Part shown: piece by piece, positions 1 through 4,297 of the stretch
Position numbering within the stretch: the first letter of the stretch is position 1
How the letters are laid out: the number at the start of each line of letters is the position of its first letter
Assembly (NCBI GenBank): GCA_028712575.1
Contig: JAQTPU010000064.1
Location: 1 to 5,327 of the forward strand
Reading direction: 5' to 3'
DNA length: 5,327 nucleotides
Source: Candidatus Iainarchaeum sp.
GTDB lineage: Archaea; Iainarchaeota; Iainarchaeia; Iainarchaeales; GCA-2688035
The notes under the pieces: generated by a model
What the model was told of the DNA's origin: nothing
Seen by the model: only the letters and a program-made list of their open reading frames with translations
Databases searched by the model: none
Translations under genes and position numbers: made by a program

Positions 1-15
1 CTGCCTATTTTACCT

Positions 16-435
16 ATGAAACGGTTTGTTTTTTTGGAGCACACTGCCGACGCAAAATTCCGGGCATTTGGAAAGAGCATAGAAGAATGCTTTGAAAATT
101 CCGCGCTTGCAATGAATTCGATTGAACGCAACCTGAAAAAAGTAAGCGCAAAACAGAAACTTTCAATCGAGGCGGAAGCCAAAAATCCGGGGGAATTGCT
201 GCACAAATTTTTGGAGGAAATTCTTTTCCAGATGGAAACAAAAGGAATGCTTTTTTCAAAATTCAGGGCAAAAATAAACCTGGAAAAAAATTCCCTGCGT
301 GCTGATTGTTTTGGAGAGCCAATAAACAAAAAAAAGCACGAATTAAAGATATTGATAAAGGCAGCCACCTGGAACAGCTTTGAATTGAAAAATGAAAACG
401 GAAAATGGATTGCACAGGTTGTGTGCGATACCTAG
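16..435 (+). CDS. Archease, RtcB-activating protein
   Basis: Predicted archease of 139 residues, a full family length. In archaea and animals archease promotes guanylation and multiple turnover of the RNA ligase RtcB in tRNA splicing and RNA repair, acting in the cytoplasm. Seen here: the N-terminal signature LEHTADAKFRAFG (residues 7-19), the middle helix with ELLHKFLEEILF (60-71), and the C-terminal KAATWNSFEL (115-124) followed by GKWIAQVVCDT, which ends in the conserved Asp (D138). The usual KAVTYH motif reads KAATWN, so its His is Asn; the fold call is unaffected. The reading frame stays open to the window edge, but the ATG at 16 puts HTAD at residues 9-12, the normal family position. 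No Shine-Dalgarno is visible in the 15 upstream bases, so the start may be leaderless. rtcB follows after 9 bases, a conserved archaeal operon. Confidence 0.93.
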   Translation: MKRFVFLEHTADAKFRAFGKSIEECFENSALAMNSIERNLKKVSAKQKLSIEAEAKNPGELLHKFLEEILFQMETKGMLFSKFRAKINLEKNSLRADCFGEPINKKKHELKILIKAATWNSFELKNENGKWIAQVVCDT

Positions 436-440
436 GGTGG
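436..440 (+). promoter_or_regulatory. Shine-Dalgarno of rtcB
   Basis: GGTGG lies directly after the archease stop codon TAG (433-435) and 4 bases before the ATG at 445. It pairs with the CACCTCC end of archaeal 16S rRNA. It supports the start at 445 and translation of rtcB from a shared archease-rtcB message. Confidence 0.7.
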
Positions 441-444
441 AAAA

Positions 445-1884
445 ATGGTTTCAGGCTTGAAAAAATTGCGTGAAGGGGTTTATGAAATTCCGGAGCAGGG
501 CGAAATGAGAGCCCCGGCAAGGATTTATGCAAATGAAAAGATTCTTGCAGAAATAGAAGAAGGGGCGGTTGAACAATTGAAAAATTCCGCCACTCTGCCG
601 GGAATACAGAAGTATGCCGCTGCAATGCCTGATATGCACTGGGGATATGGATTCCCAATCGGAGGAGTTGCTGCCTTTGACGGGAAACAGGGCGGAATAG
701 TAAGCCCGGGCGGAGTCGGATTTGACATTAACTGTGGAGTAAGATTGTTGAGGACAAATTTGAAGGCATCGGAAATAAAGCCGAAATTAAAGGAATTAAT
801 TGACGTGCTTTTTGAACTAATTCCTGCCGGAATAGGAGAAACCGGAAAAATAAAACTGAAAAAAGACGAGCTTGGGGAATTATTTTCACAGGGCGCGGCT
901 TATTCAGTGAAAAAAGGATATGGCTGGAAAAAAGACCTGGAAAGAATAGAAGAAAACGGCAGAATGAAAAACGCAAATATCGAGAAAGTTTCTGAAAAGG
1001 CTTTTGCGCGCGGATTAAACCAGTCCGGAACTTTGGGAAGCGGAAACCATTTTCTGGAAATACAGGAAGTAACGGAAATTTTTGATGAAAAAACCGCAAA
1101 AAAATTCTCCCTTTTTAAGGGCCAGGCAGTAATAATGCTGCATTCGGGAAGCAGGGGAGCAGGGCACCAGATTGCAACAGATTATATTGACAAAATGATA
1201 CGGGCAATGGAAAAATACAAAATAACAGTCCCTGATAAACAGCTTGCCTGTGCGCCGATAAGCTCCGAAGAAGGCCGGGCATATCTGGAGGCAATGAATT
1301 GCGGTGTCAATTATGCCTTTGCAAACAGGCAGGCAATGGCGCACTGGATAAGGGAAGGGTTTGAAAAGGTGTTCAAGCAGAAGGCAGAAGACCTTGAGAT
1401 GGGGGTTATTTATGATGTCTGCCATAATGTTGCAAAATTTGAAAAGCATGGAATTGAAGGCAAACAGAAAGAAGTTTTGGTCCATAGAAAAGGCGCAACA
1501 AGGGCAATGCCCGCAGGAAGAAAAGAAAACCCAGATTTATACATAACTACGGGGCATCCTGTTATTATTCCCGGTTCAATGGGAACCCCGAGCTATGTTC
1601 TTGTAGGGACAGAAACAGCATTGAAAGAGACTTTTGCATCTGTTTGTCATGGCGCAGGGAGAAGCATGTCAAGGCATTCTGCAATGAAGCTTAAGAGAGG
1701 AGAGCAGGTAAAAAAAGACCTTGAATTAAAGGGCCAGATTGTTAAGGGAGCTTCCTGGGCAGGGCTTGCGGAAGAAGCCCCTGAAGCATACAAGGACATT
1801 GATGAAGTAATTGCTTCTGTTGAAATAAGCGGGATTGGAAAGAAAATTTCAAAGCATTCCCCTTTGGCAGTAATGAAGGGATAA
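445..1884 (+). CDS. rtcB: RNA-splicing ligase RtcB
   Basis: Complete RtcB of 479 residues, almost the length of the mature Pyrococcus horikoshii enzyme. It is a Mn2+/GTP-dependent ligase joining RNA ends with 3'-phosphate or 2',3'-cyclic phosphate to 5'-OH ends, in tRNA exon joining and RNA repair. The catalytic set is visible: MPDMHWGYGFPIGG (61-74), GFDINCG with D94 and C97, GSGNHF with N201 and H202, LHSGSRGAGHQ with H233, YDVCHN with H327, HRKGATRA (347-354), the IPGSMGTPSYV loop (375-385), and CHGAGRSMSR (401-410), whose H402 is the predicted guanylylated histidine. The protein ends MKG, matching the usual C-terminal Lys-Gly. No intein interrupts it, unlike some archaeal homologues. It is co-transcribed with archease. 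Oddity: the last 19 bases, including the stop, lie inside a 61-bp repeat duplicated 612 bases downstream. Confidence 0.98.
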   Translation: MVSGLKKLREGVYEIPEQGEMRAPARIYANEKILAEIEEGAVEQLKNSATLPGIQKYAAAMPDMHWGYGFPIGGVAAFDGKQGGIVSPGGVGFDINCGVRLLRTNLKASEIKPKLKELIDVLFELIPAGIGETGKIKLKKDELGELFSQGAAYSVKKGYGWKKDLERIEENGRMKNANIEKVSEKAFARGLNQSGTLGSGNHFLEIQEVTEIFDEKTAKKFSLFKGQAVIMLHSGSRGAGHQIATDYIDKMIRAMEKYKITVPDKQLACAPISSEEGRAYLEAMNCGVNYAFANRQAMAHWIREGFEKVFKQKAEDLEMGVIYDVCHNVAKFEKHGIEGKQKEVLVHRKGATRAMPAGRKENPDLYITTGHPVIIPGSMGTPSYVLVGTETALKETFASVCHGAGRSMSRHSAMKLKRGEQVKKDLELKGQIVKGASWAGLAEEAPEAYKDIDEVIASVEISGIGKKISKHSPLAVMKG

Positions 1885-1926
1885 GGCAGGAAAAATTCCG
1901 GAGAGAAATCTTCATTGCCTGCAAAA
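1866..1926 (+). repeat. 61-bp direct repeat, copy 1 (rtcB 3' end)
   Basis: This segment starts in the final codons of rtcB (GGCAGTAATGAAGGG), includes its TAA stop and extends 42 bases past it. It matches 2478-2538 at 60 of 61 positions; the only difference is T1882 versus C2494, which turns the stop into CAA in the second copy. The 29-bp core 1895-1923 also recurs at 2909-2937. GCAGG (1886-1890) can pair with CCTGC (1918-1922), enclosing a GGAGA-GAAA-TCTTC hairpin (1900-1913). The copy ends 4 bases before the T-rich box A of the RHH/RelE pair. Confidence 0.95.
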
Positions 1927-1930
1927 TAGG

Positions 1931-1940
1931 TTTTTAAATA
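1931..1940 (+). promoter_or_regulatory. Box A promoter of the RHH/RelE pair
   Basis: TTTTTAAATA is a good archaeal TATA box with purine-rich flanking sequence just upstream (AAAATAGG), as expected for a TFB recognition element. A transcription start about 25 bases downstream would fall near 1960-1965, giving a leader of about 10 bases before the ATG at 1972. The T5 run could also help terminate the rtcB transcript. Confidence 0.65.
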
Positions 1941-1946
1941 TTGTGT

Positions 1947-1973
1947 GTTATAACATATTATAGTGAATTATAT
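1947..1973 (+). promoter_or_regulatory. Candidate operator of the RHH/RelE pair
   Basis: Between box A and the start codon lie GTTATAAC (1947-1954, a perfect palindrome), the inverted repeat TATAA-CATA-TTATA (1949-1962) and AATTATAT (1966-1973). ATTATA recurs at 1957 and 1967, 10 bases apart. AT-rich repeats spaced one helical turn apart are typical targets of ribbon-helix-helix dimers. The same AATTATATG string is found at the second RHH module. Binding is inferred, not shown. Confidence 0.4.
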
Positions 1974-2217
1974 GGCAAATACTACTACTATTCAGATTTC
2001 CAATGTTTTGAAGAAAGACCTTGATTCCTTTAAGGATTATGAAAGGGAAACTTATGCAGAAGTAATAGACAAGCTGATTTTGATTGCAAAAGAAAACGAG
2101 GAATCAAAGCTTGAATTGAGCGAAGAAACACTTGCAGGCGTAAAAGAAGCCAGAGAGGATATTGCAAAAGGCAGGGTTTACACTTCTTCTCAGCTTAAAA
2201 AAGAACTGGGTTTGTAA
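1972..2217 (+). CDS. RHH antitoxin of RelE pair
   Basis: Predicted antitoxin of 81 residues. The N-terminal half (TTTIQISNVLKKDLDSF, then RETYAEVIDKLI, about residues 4-36) looks like an archaeal ribbon-helix-helix DNA-binding domain: one beta strand and two helices. The C-terminal half (SEETLAGVKEAREDIAKG, then RVYTSSQLKKELGL) resembles the RelB-type segment that wraps the partner toxin. The ATG at 1972 is chosen over an in-frame GTG at 1963, because the shorter form fits the RHH start and the predicted transcript start falls close to 1963. The stop codon directly abuts the toxin ATG with no gap. It probably represses its own promoter through the AT-rich repeats upstream. Its first codons share 16 identical bases with the RHH antitoxin gene at 3672. 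Family membership is from motif reading only. Confidence 0.8.
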   Translation: MANTTTIQISNVLKKDLDSFKDYERETYAEVIDKLILIAKENEESKLELSEETLAGVKEAREDIAKGRVYTSSQLKKELGL

Positions 2218-2475
2218 ATGGGCTTTGAAATAATCTGGACTAACCGCTCAAAAAAAGACCTTAAGCTTATTGACAAGCAAATTGCCTTAAGAATAATCGA
2301 TAAAGTTGAAGAACTTAGAGGCAGAGACATTGTTTTTCTGGAAAAAGTCACTGGCAAGGATTTTTACAAGCTAAGAATAGGGCAATACCGTGCACTGATT
2401 GACAAGCACCCTGCAACAAAAAAACTGTTTATTCTCAAAGTCGGGCACAGAAAAAAGATATACAAAAACATTTGA
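2218..2475 (+). CDS. RelE/ParE-superfamily toxin, probably mRNA interferase
   Basis: Predicted RelE-type toxin of 85 residues, a normal size for the family. RelE toxins cut mRNA in the ribosomal A site, and the cognate antitoxin holds them inactive. Seen here: the N-terminal strand FEIIWTNRSKKDLKLID (3-19), a helical hairpin, then DFYKLRIGQYRALID (48-62) with R53 and R58, and the C-terminal ILKVGHRKKIYKNI (72-85) with H77, R78 and Y82. The L-R-x-G-x-Y-R and V-G-H-R-x-x-x-Y pattern is characteristic. The basic and aromatic residues match the positions used for catalysis in RelE relatives, so an RNase role is favoured over a ParE gyrase poison, though sequence alone does not settle it. The gene starts right after the antitoxin stop, so translation is likely coupled. 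The second 61-bp repeat begins 2 bases after its stop. Confidence 0.88.
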   Translation: MGFEIIWTNRSKKDLKLIDKQIALRIIDKVEELRGRDIVFLEKVTGKDFYKLRIGQYRALIDKHPATKKLFILKVGHRKKIYKNI

Positions 2476-2477
2476 CA

Positions 2478-2538
2478 GGCAGTAATGAAGGGACAAGGCA
2501 GGAAAAATTCCGGAGAGAAATCTTCATTGCCTGCAAAA
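2478..2538 (+). repeat. 61-bp direct repeat, copy 2 (vestigial rtcB end)
   Basis: This copy differs from 1866-1926 at one position of 61. It reproduces the codons for the last RtcB residues outside any rtcB gene, and the former stop is changed to CAA. It directly follows the RelE toxin stop. Together with copy 1 it brackets the RHH/RelE pair in a 612-bp unit. It keeps the outer GCAGG/CCTGC stem (2498-2502 with 2530-2534) and the inner GAAA-loop hairpin (2512-2525). A box A follows 8 bases later. Confidence 0.95.
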
Positions 2539-2546
2539 AGGGCAGG

Positions 2547-2556
2547 TTTAAATTTT
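2547..2556 (+). promoter_or_regulatory. Box A promoter of the basic-protein gene
   Basis: TTTAAATTTT, preceded by GGGCAGG, lies 40 bases before the ATG at 2587. The predicted transcript start is near 2577, giving a leader of about 10 bases. It lies 11 bases after the repeat core, the same arrangement as at the other repeat copies. Confidence 0.6.
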
Positions 2557-2586
2557 GAGAAAGCCTATTAACTTTGGGGCCAACAA

Positions 2587-2871
2587 ATGCCAGAACCAAG
2601 AAAAAGAATAACCCCTCAACAAAGGGCACATTTGCAAGAATTGCAGAAAAAGCACACAATTGCAATAAGAACCCAGACTTATTCCGGGCCAGACAGGCGA
2701 AGACAGCCGGATAGGCGTGAAGAACCAGAAGTAACCCTAATTAGCCGTAGCCGTGGAACATTAAGAGAGAAACGCGGACTACCAATCGGAAAAACAATTT
2801 TTTTTGACCCTACAAAAAAAGGCTATTCCCAAAGCAGGCGCTCGGAAAAAGAACGCAGAAAAAAGCAATAG
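2587..2871 (+). CDS. Small, highly basic hypothetical protein
   Basis: I do not recognise this 94-residue protein. It has 17 Arg and 10 Lys against 11 acidic residues, no Cys, no signal peptide and no membrane segment. A tandem-like PDRRRQ/PDRREE motif sits at residues 35-46, a basic cluster at 54-63 and an SRRSEKERRKKQ tail (83-94). The charge suggests nucleic-acid or ribosome binding, or a largely disordered protein. The ATG at 2587 follows a box A by a suitable distance; GGGG at 2576-2579 is a poor Shine-Dalgarno. Codon choice differs from neighbours: 7 of 17 Arg codons are CGN, and CTA is used for Leu, hinting at separate origin. It stands alone between repeat copies 2 and 3 with its own promoter and terminator. 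A lone regulator, a toxin or antitoxin without a partner, or an unrelated passenger all remain possible. Confidence 0.7.
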   Translation: MPEPRKRITPQQRAHLQELQKKHTIAIRTQTYSGPDRRRQPDRREEPEVTLISRSRGTLREKRGLPIGKTIFFDPTKKGYSQSRRSEKERRKKQ

Positions 2872-2887
2872 TGTGCATCTGAAATTC

Positions 2888-2894
2888 TTTTTTT
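2888..2894 (+). terminator. T7 run, archaeal-type terminator
   Basis: Seven consecutive T residues lie 17 bases after the stop of the basic-protein gene. Oligo-T runs on the coding strand are sufficient for termination by archaeal RNA polymerase. It separates this gene from the AbrB/MazF unit. Confidence 0.5.
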
Positions 2895-2908
2895 GCAATG
2901 CTTTGATT

Positions 2909-2937
2909 ATTCCGGAGAGAAATCTTCATTGCCTGCA
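2909..2937 (+). repeat. 29-bp repeat core, copy 3
   Basis: A perfect 29-base match to 1895-1923 and 2507-2535, without the rtcB-derived left part. The inner hairpin GGAGA-GAAA-TCTTC is intact (2914-2927). The outer GCAGG arm is missing, but GCAATG at 2895-2900 can pair with CATTGC at 2927-2932. A box A starts 11 bases after the core, as at copy 2. Confidence 0.93.
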
Positions 2938-2948
2938 GAAAGAAAATG

Positions 2949-2955
2949 TTTAAAT
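2949..2955 (+). promoter_or_regulatory. Box A promoter of the AbrB/MazF pair
   Basis: TTTAAAT preceded by the purine-rich AGAAAGAAAATG fits box A plus its upstream element. The predicted transcript start is near 2977, upstream of the GGTGA Shine-Dalgarno at 2982 and the ATG at 2992. Confidence 0.6.
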
Positions 2956-2962
2956 CCTCCTT

Positions 2963-2998
2963 GTATGAATAGTATGATTATGGTGATTGGTATGAATG
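2963..2998 (+). promoter_or_regulatory. Four tandem 9-bp units, candidate AbrB operator
   Basis: Four successive 9-base units follow the pattern GTATGAWTR: GTATGAATA (2963), GTATGATTA (2972), TGGTGATTG (2981, diverged) and GTATGAATG (2990). They run from just upstream of the predicted transcript start to the start codon. Regularly spaced sites at the promoter suit an autoregulating MazE/AbrB-type antitoxin, but binding is inferred. Confidence 0.4.
2982..2986 (+). promoter_or_regulatory. Shine-Dalgarno GGTGA of AbrB antitoxin
   Basis: GGTGA is the standard archaeal ribosome binding site. It lies 5 bases before the ATG at 2992 and selects that start over in-frame ATGs at 2965, 2974 and 2980 and a TTG at 2893. 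Confidence 0.75.
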
Positions 2999-3252
2999 AG
3001 CGAATCCGGACTGTTATTATGAATTCCCGAGGCCAGATTGTTATTCCAGAAGAGATTAGGAATAACAAGGGAATGAAACCAAAAGAGGCGCTTGTTTTGA
3101 TTGAACGGGAAAATGAGCTTGTTTTGAAAAAAGAGTCTGATGTTGCAAGGCAGGTTATGGCTGAAGAGCCTTTTTGGGCTGCTTTGTCGCAAAAAGCACT
3201 GGAAAAAATCTGGAACAATAAAGAAGATGATATTTGGGAAACATATTTGTGA
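2992..3252 (+). CDS. AbrB/MazE-type antitoxin
   Basis: Predicted antitoxin of 86 residues. Residues 3-48 (ERIRTVIMNSRGQIVIPEEI, then MKPKEALVLIERENELVLKK) form a SpoVT/AbrB swapped-hairpin DNA-binding domain, with the usual S-R-G-Q-I-V-I-P strand-loop. A linker leads to an acidic, Trp-containing tail, IWNNKEDDIWETYL (73-86), of the kind that docks on MazF or PIN toxins. The frame is open back to a TTG at 2893, but that part covers the repeat and promoter, and GGTGA at 2982 favours the ATG at 2992. The toxin ATG is 5 bases beyond the stop. Autoregulation through the 9-bp units overlapping the promoter is likely. The tail closely resembles that of the RHH antitoxin at 3672, although the DNA-binding domains are unrelated. 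Confidence 0.85.
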   Translation: MNERIRTVIMNSRGQIVIPEEIRNNKGMKPKEALVLIERENELVLKKESDVARQVMAEEPFWAALSQKALEKIWNNKEDDIWETYL

Positions 3253-3257
3253 TTTGA

Positions 3258-3584
3258 ATGAAACAACAACAGGTTTTTCTTGCAAGGTTTCCTTTCAGCA
3301 ATCAGGCAGATTATAAAATCAGGCCAATAGCCATAATTTCAAACAACAAACTCAATGAAGAACACAATTTCGTCTGGGCATGCCCAATAACAACAAAACA
3401 AACAAAACCGGAATTCGAACTGGAAATCCGGGAAAAAGACTTTACAGGAGAACTAAAATCAAAAAGCTTTGTCAGAACAGATACAATCGCAACAATGGAA
3501 AAAACGCTAATACTGAAACAAATAGGCGAAATAAGCAAGCCCCTTTTTGAAAAACTCAAAACAGGGCTAATAAAAAATTTATAA
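3258..3584 (+). CDS. MazF/PemK-family mRNA interferase
   Basis: Predicted MazF-like endoribonuclease toxin of 108 residues, a usual family length. The family cuts single-stranded RNA at short specific sequences, typically leaving 2',3'-cyclic phosphate and 5'-OH ends. Seen here: the SH3-like start VFLARFPFSNQADYKIRPIAIIS (6-28) with the K-x-R-P signature and the likely catalytic R22; ACPITTK (41-47) supplying the conserved Thr; and SKSFVRTDTIATM (68-80), then LKQIGEIS (86-93), matching the S-x-V-R-x-D and I-G-x-L strands. It follows the AbrB antitoxin by 5 bases. GTGA at 3249-3252, within the antitoxin stop region, may serve as its Shine-Dalgarno, so translation is probably coupled. Both proposed catalytic positions are kept, so the toxin looks intact. 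Its cleavage sequence cannot be read from the protein. Confidence 0.88.
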   Translation: MKQQQVFLARFPFSNQADYKIRPIAIISNNKLNEEHNFVWACPITTKQTKPEFELEIREKDFTGELKSKSFVRTDTIATMEKTLILKQIGEISKPLFEKLKTGLIKNL

Positions 3585-3632
3585 CAGGCATGCCGGATTG
3601 CAAAGCCAGTAATTAATGCAAAAACACAAATA

Positions 3633-3640
3633 TTTATATA
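3633..3640 (+). promoter_or_regulatory. Box A promoter of the RHH/MazF pair
   Basis: TTTATATA preceded by the A-rich AACACAAATA is a strong archaeal box A. A transcript start about 25 bases downstream, near 3663, would leave a leader of about 10 bases and no Shine-Dalgarno before the ATG at 3672. Confidence 0.7.
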
Positions 3641-3643
3641 ACG

Positions 3644-3662
3644 AATTATATACTAATTATAT
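3644..3662 (+). promoter_or_regulatory. Direct-repeat operator, AATTATAT twice
   Basis: AATTATAT occurs at 3644-3651 and 3655-3662, exactly 11 bases apart, that is one helical turn. A weaker TGCTATAT follows at the same interval (3666). The sites lie between box A and the start codon, where a bound RHH antitoxin would block transcription. The second copy with its next base (AATTATATG) is also found at 1966-1974 in front of the other RHH antitoxin. Confidence 0.5.
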
Positions 3663-3671
3663 GTTTGCTAT

Positions 3672-3899
3672 ATGAAAGAGGTTACTACTATTCAGATTGA
3701 GAAGCCTGTTCTGGATGAATTGAAGAGGGCAAAGCAGTATCCAAGGCAGACCTATTCAGAGGCAATTTTGAACCTTACAAAAATTGCAAAGGCCTGCAGG
3801 CTGAAGAACCAGTATGACGAGTTTTTGCACAAAATACAACAGGAAAAAATGAAGGAATTATGGGATAACAAGGAAGACGAGGACTGGGAACATGCTTAA
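3672..3899 (+). CDS. RHH antitoxin of second MazF pair
   Basis: Predicted antitoxin of 75 residues. Residues 4-40 (VTTIQIEKPVLDELKRA, then RQTYSEAILNLTKIAK) form a ribbon-helix-helix-like domain closely related to that of the antitoxin at 1972; both share T-T-I-Q-I and R-x-T-Y-x-E-x-I. A helical linker (41-60) leads to ELWDNKEDEDWEHA (62-75), an acidic tail with two Trp that matches the AbrB antitoxin tail in pattern. No Shine-Dalgarno precedes the ATG, but box A at 3633 fits a short or absent leader. The gene overlaps the downstream toxin by 8 bases, strong evidence for co-translation of an antitoxin-toxin pair. It likely represses its own promoter via the AATTATAT repeats. Confidence 0.85.
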   Translation: MKEVTTIQIEKPVLDELKRAKQYPRQTYSEAILNLTKIAKACRLKNQYDEFLHKIQQEKMKELWDNKEDEDWEHA

Positions 3900-4206
3900 A
3901 GCAGGAGAAGTTGTTCTGGCGCAGGTCCAGTTTACTGACACTTTTGAAACAAAAAAAAGGCCGGCAGCAGTGCTTTTCGAGGAATTTGGCAATGTTGTGG
4001 TTGCAGGCATTACAAGCAACCCAGAAATGAAGGGCATAAAGCTCTCAAAGGCAGATGGGGCAATAAAAGAAAGCACAATAAAAACAAACTATATTTTCAC
4101 AATAACGGAAAAATCAATCCAAAAAAAACTGTTTGAATTAAGCAGGGAAAAGAAAAAAGAGCTTTTTGAGGAATTGGAAAAAAGAATTGCAAAGCTCAAA
4201 GAATAA
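3892..4206 (+). CDS. PemK/MazF-like toxin, second copy
   Basis: Predicted MazF/PemK-type endoribonuclease of 104 residues, paired with the overlapping RHH antitoxin. Seen here: GEVVLAQVQFTD (5-16), ETKKRPAAVLFE (19-30) with the K-x-R-P-type signature and likely catalytic R23, VVVAGITSN (35-43) with T41/S42 in the conserved Thr strand, and STIKTNYIFTITEKSIQKKL (61-80) at the usual C-terminal strand. A lysine- and glutamate-rich helix ends the protein (83-104). It is clearly diverged from the MazF at 3258, so it is not a recent duplicate and may cut a different sequence. GAGG at 3879-3882, inside the antitoxin gene, is a plausible Shine-Dalgarno 9 bases before the ATG. No other gene follows before the separate promoter at 4268. 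Confidence 0.85.
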   Translation: MLKAGEVVLAQVQFTDTFETKKRPAAVLFEEFGNVVVAGITSNPEMKGIKLSKADGAIKESTIKTNYIFTITEKSIQKKLFELSREKKKELFEELEKRIAKLKE

Positions 4207-4228
4207 GCAACCTTCAAAAACCCAACCC

Positions 4229-4238
4229 TTTTTAAATG
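4229..4238 (+). promoter_or_regulatory. TTTTTAAATG: T-run terminator or second box A
   Basis: The T5 run lies 22 bases after the last toxin stop and could terminate that transcript. The same string also looks like a box A whose transcript would begin near 4260, just before an in-frame ATG at 4265 of the next gene. The sequence does not decide between the two. Confidence 0.35.
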
Positions 4239-4267
4239 TTCACCTGTTCCAGTTAATCAGGGTAATG

Positions 4268-4275
4268 TTTATATA
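4268..4275 (+). promoter_or_regulatory. Box A promoter of the secreted-protein gene
   Basis: TTTATATA is centred about 26 bases before the ATG at 4298, the spacing expected between box A and the transcription start, so the message is predicted to be leaderless. An inverted repeat ACAGA-GAGT-TCTGT (4284-4297) fills the space up to the start codon and might be a regulator site. Confidence 0.6.
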
Positions 4276-4297
4276 CTTCGGCGACAGAGAGTTCTGT

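Noticed and set aside
1361..1546. Plus-strand open frame inside rtcB
   Set aside because: It lies out of frame within the conserved RtcB catalytic region and is a shadow.
1885..1929. Read-through C-terminal extension of RtcB (14 codons after TAA to TAG at 1927)
   Set aside because: RtcB proteins normally end at the Lys-Gly found here, so the frame after the stop is probably accidental.
1866..2937. CRISPR array
   Set aside because: There are only three copies, hundreds of bases apart, with protein-coding genes between them and no cas gene.
1866..2937. Classical integron
   Set aside because: No tyrosine integrase gene is in the window and the repeats lack the usual attC core sites. Only the layout is similar.
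2893..2991. N-terminal extension of the AbrB antitoxin from a TTG at 2893
   Set aside because: The extension would translate the repeat core and box A. GGTGA at 2982 and the AbrB domain start both point to the ATG at 2992.
3661..3675. Four-codon upstream reading frame overlapping the RHH antitoxin start by ATGA
   Set aside because: It is very short, lies within the operator repeats and may be at or before the transcription start.
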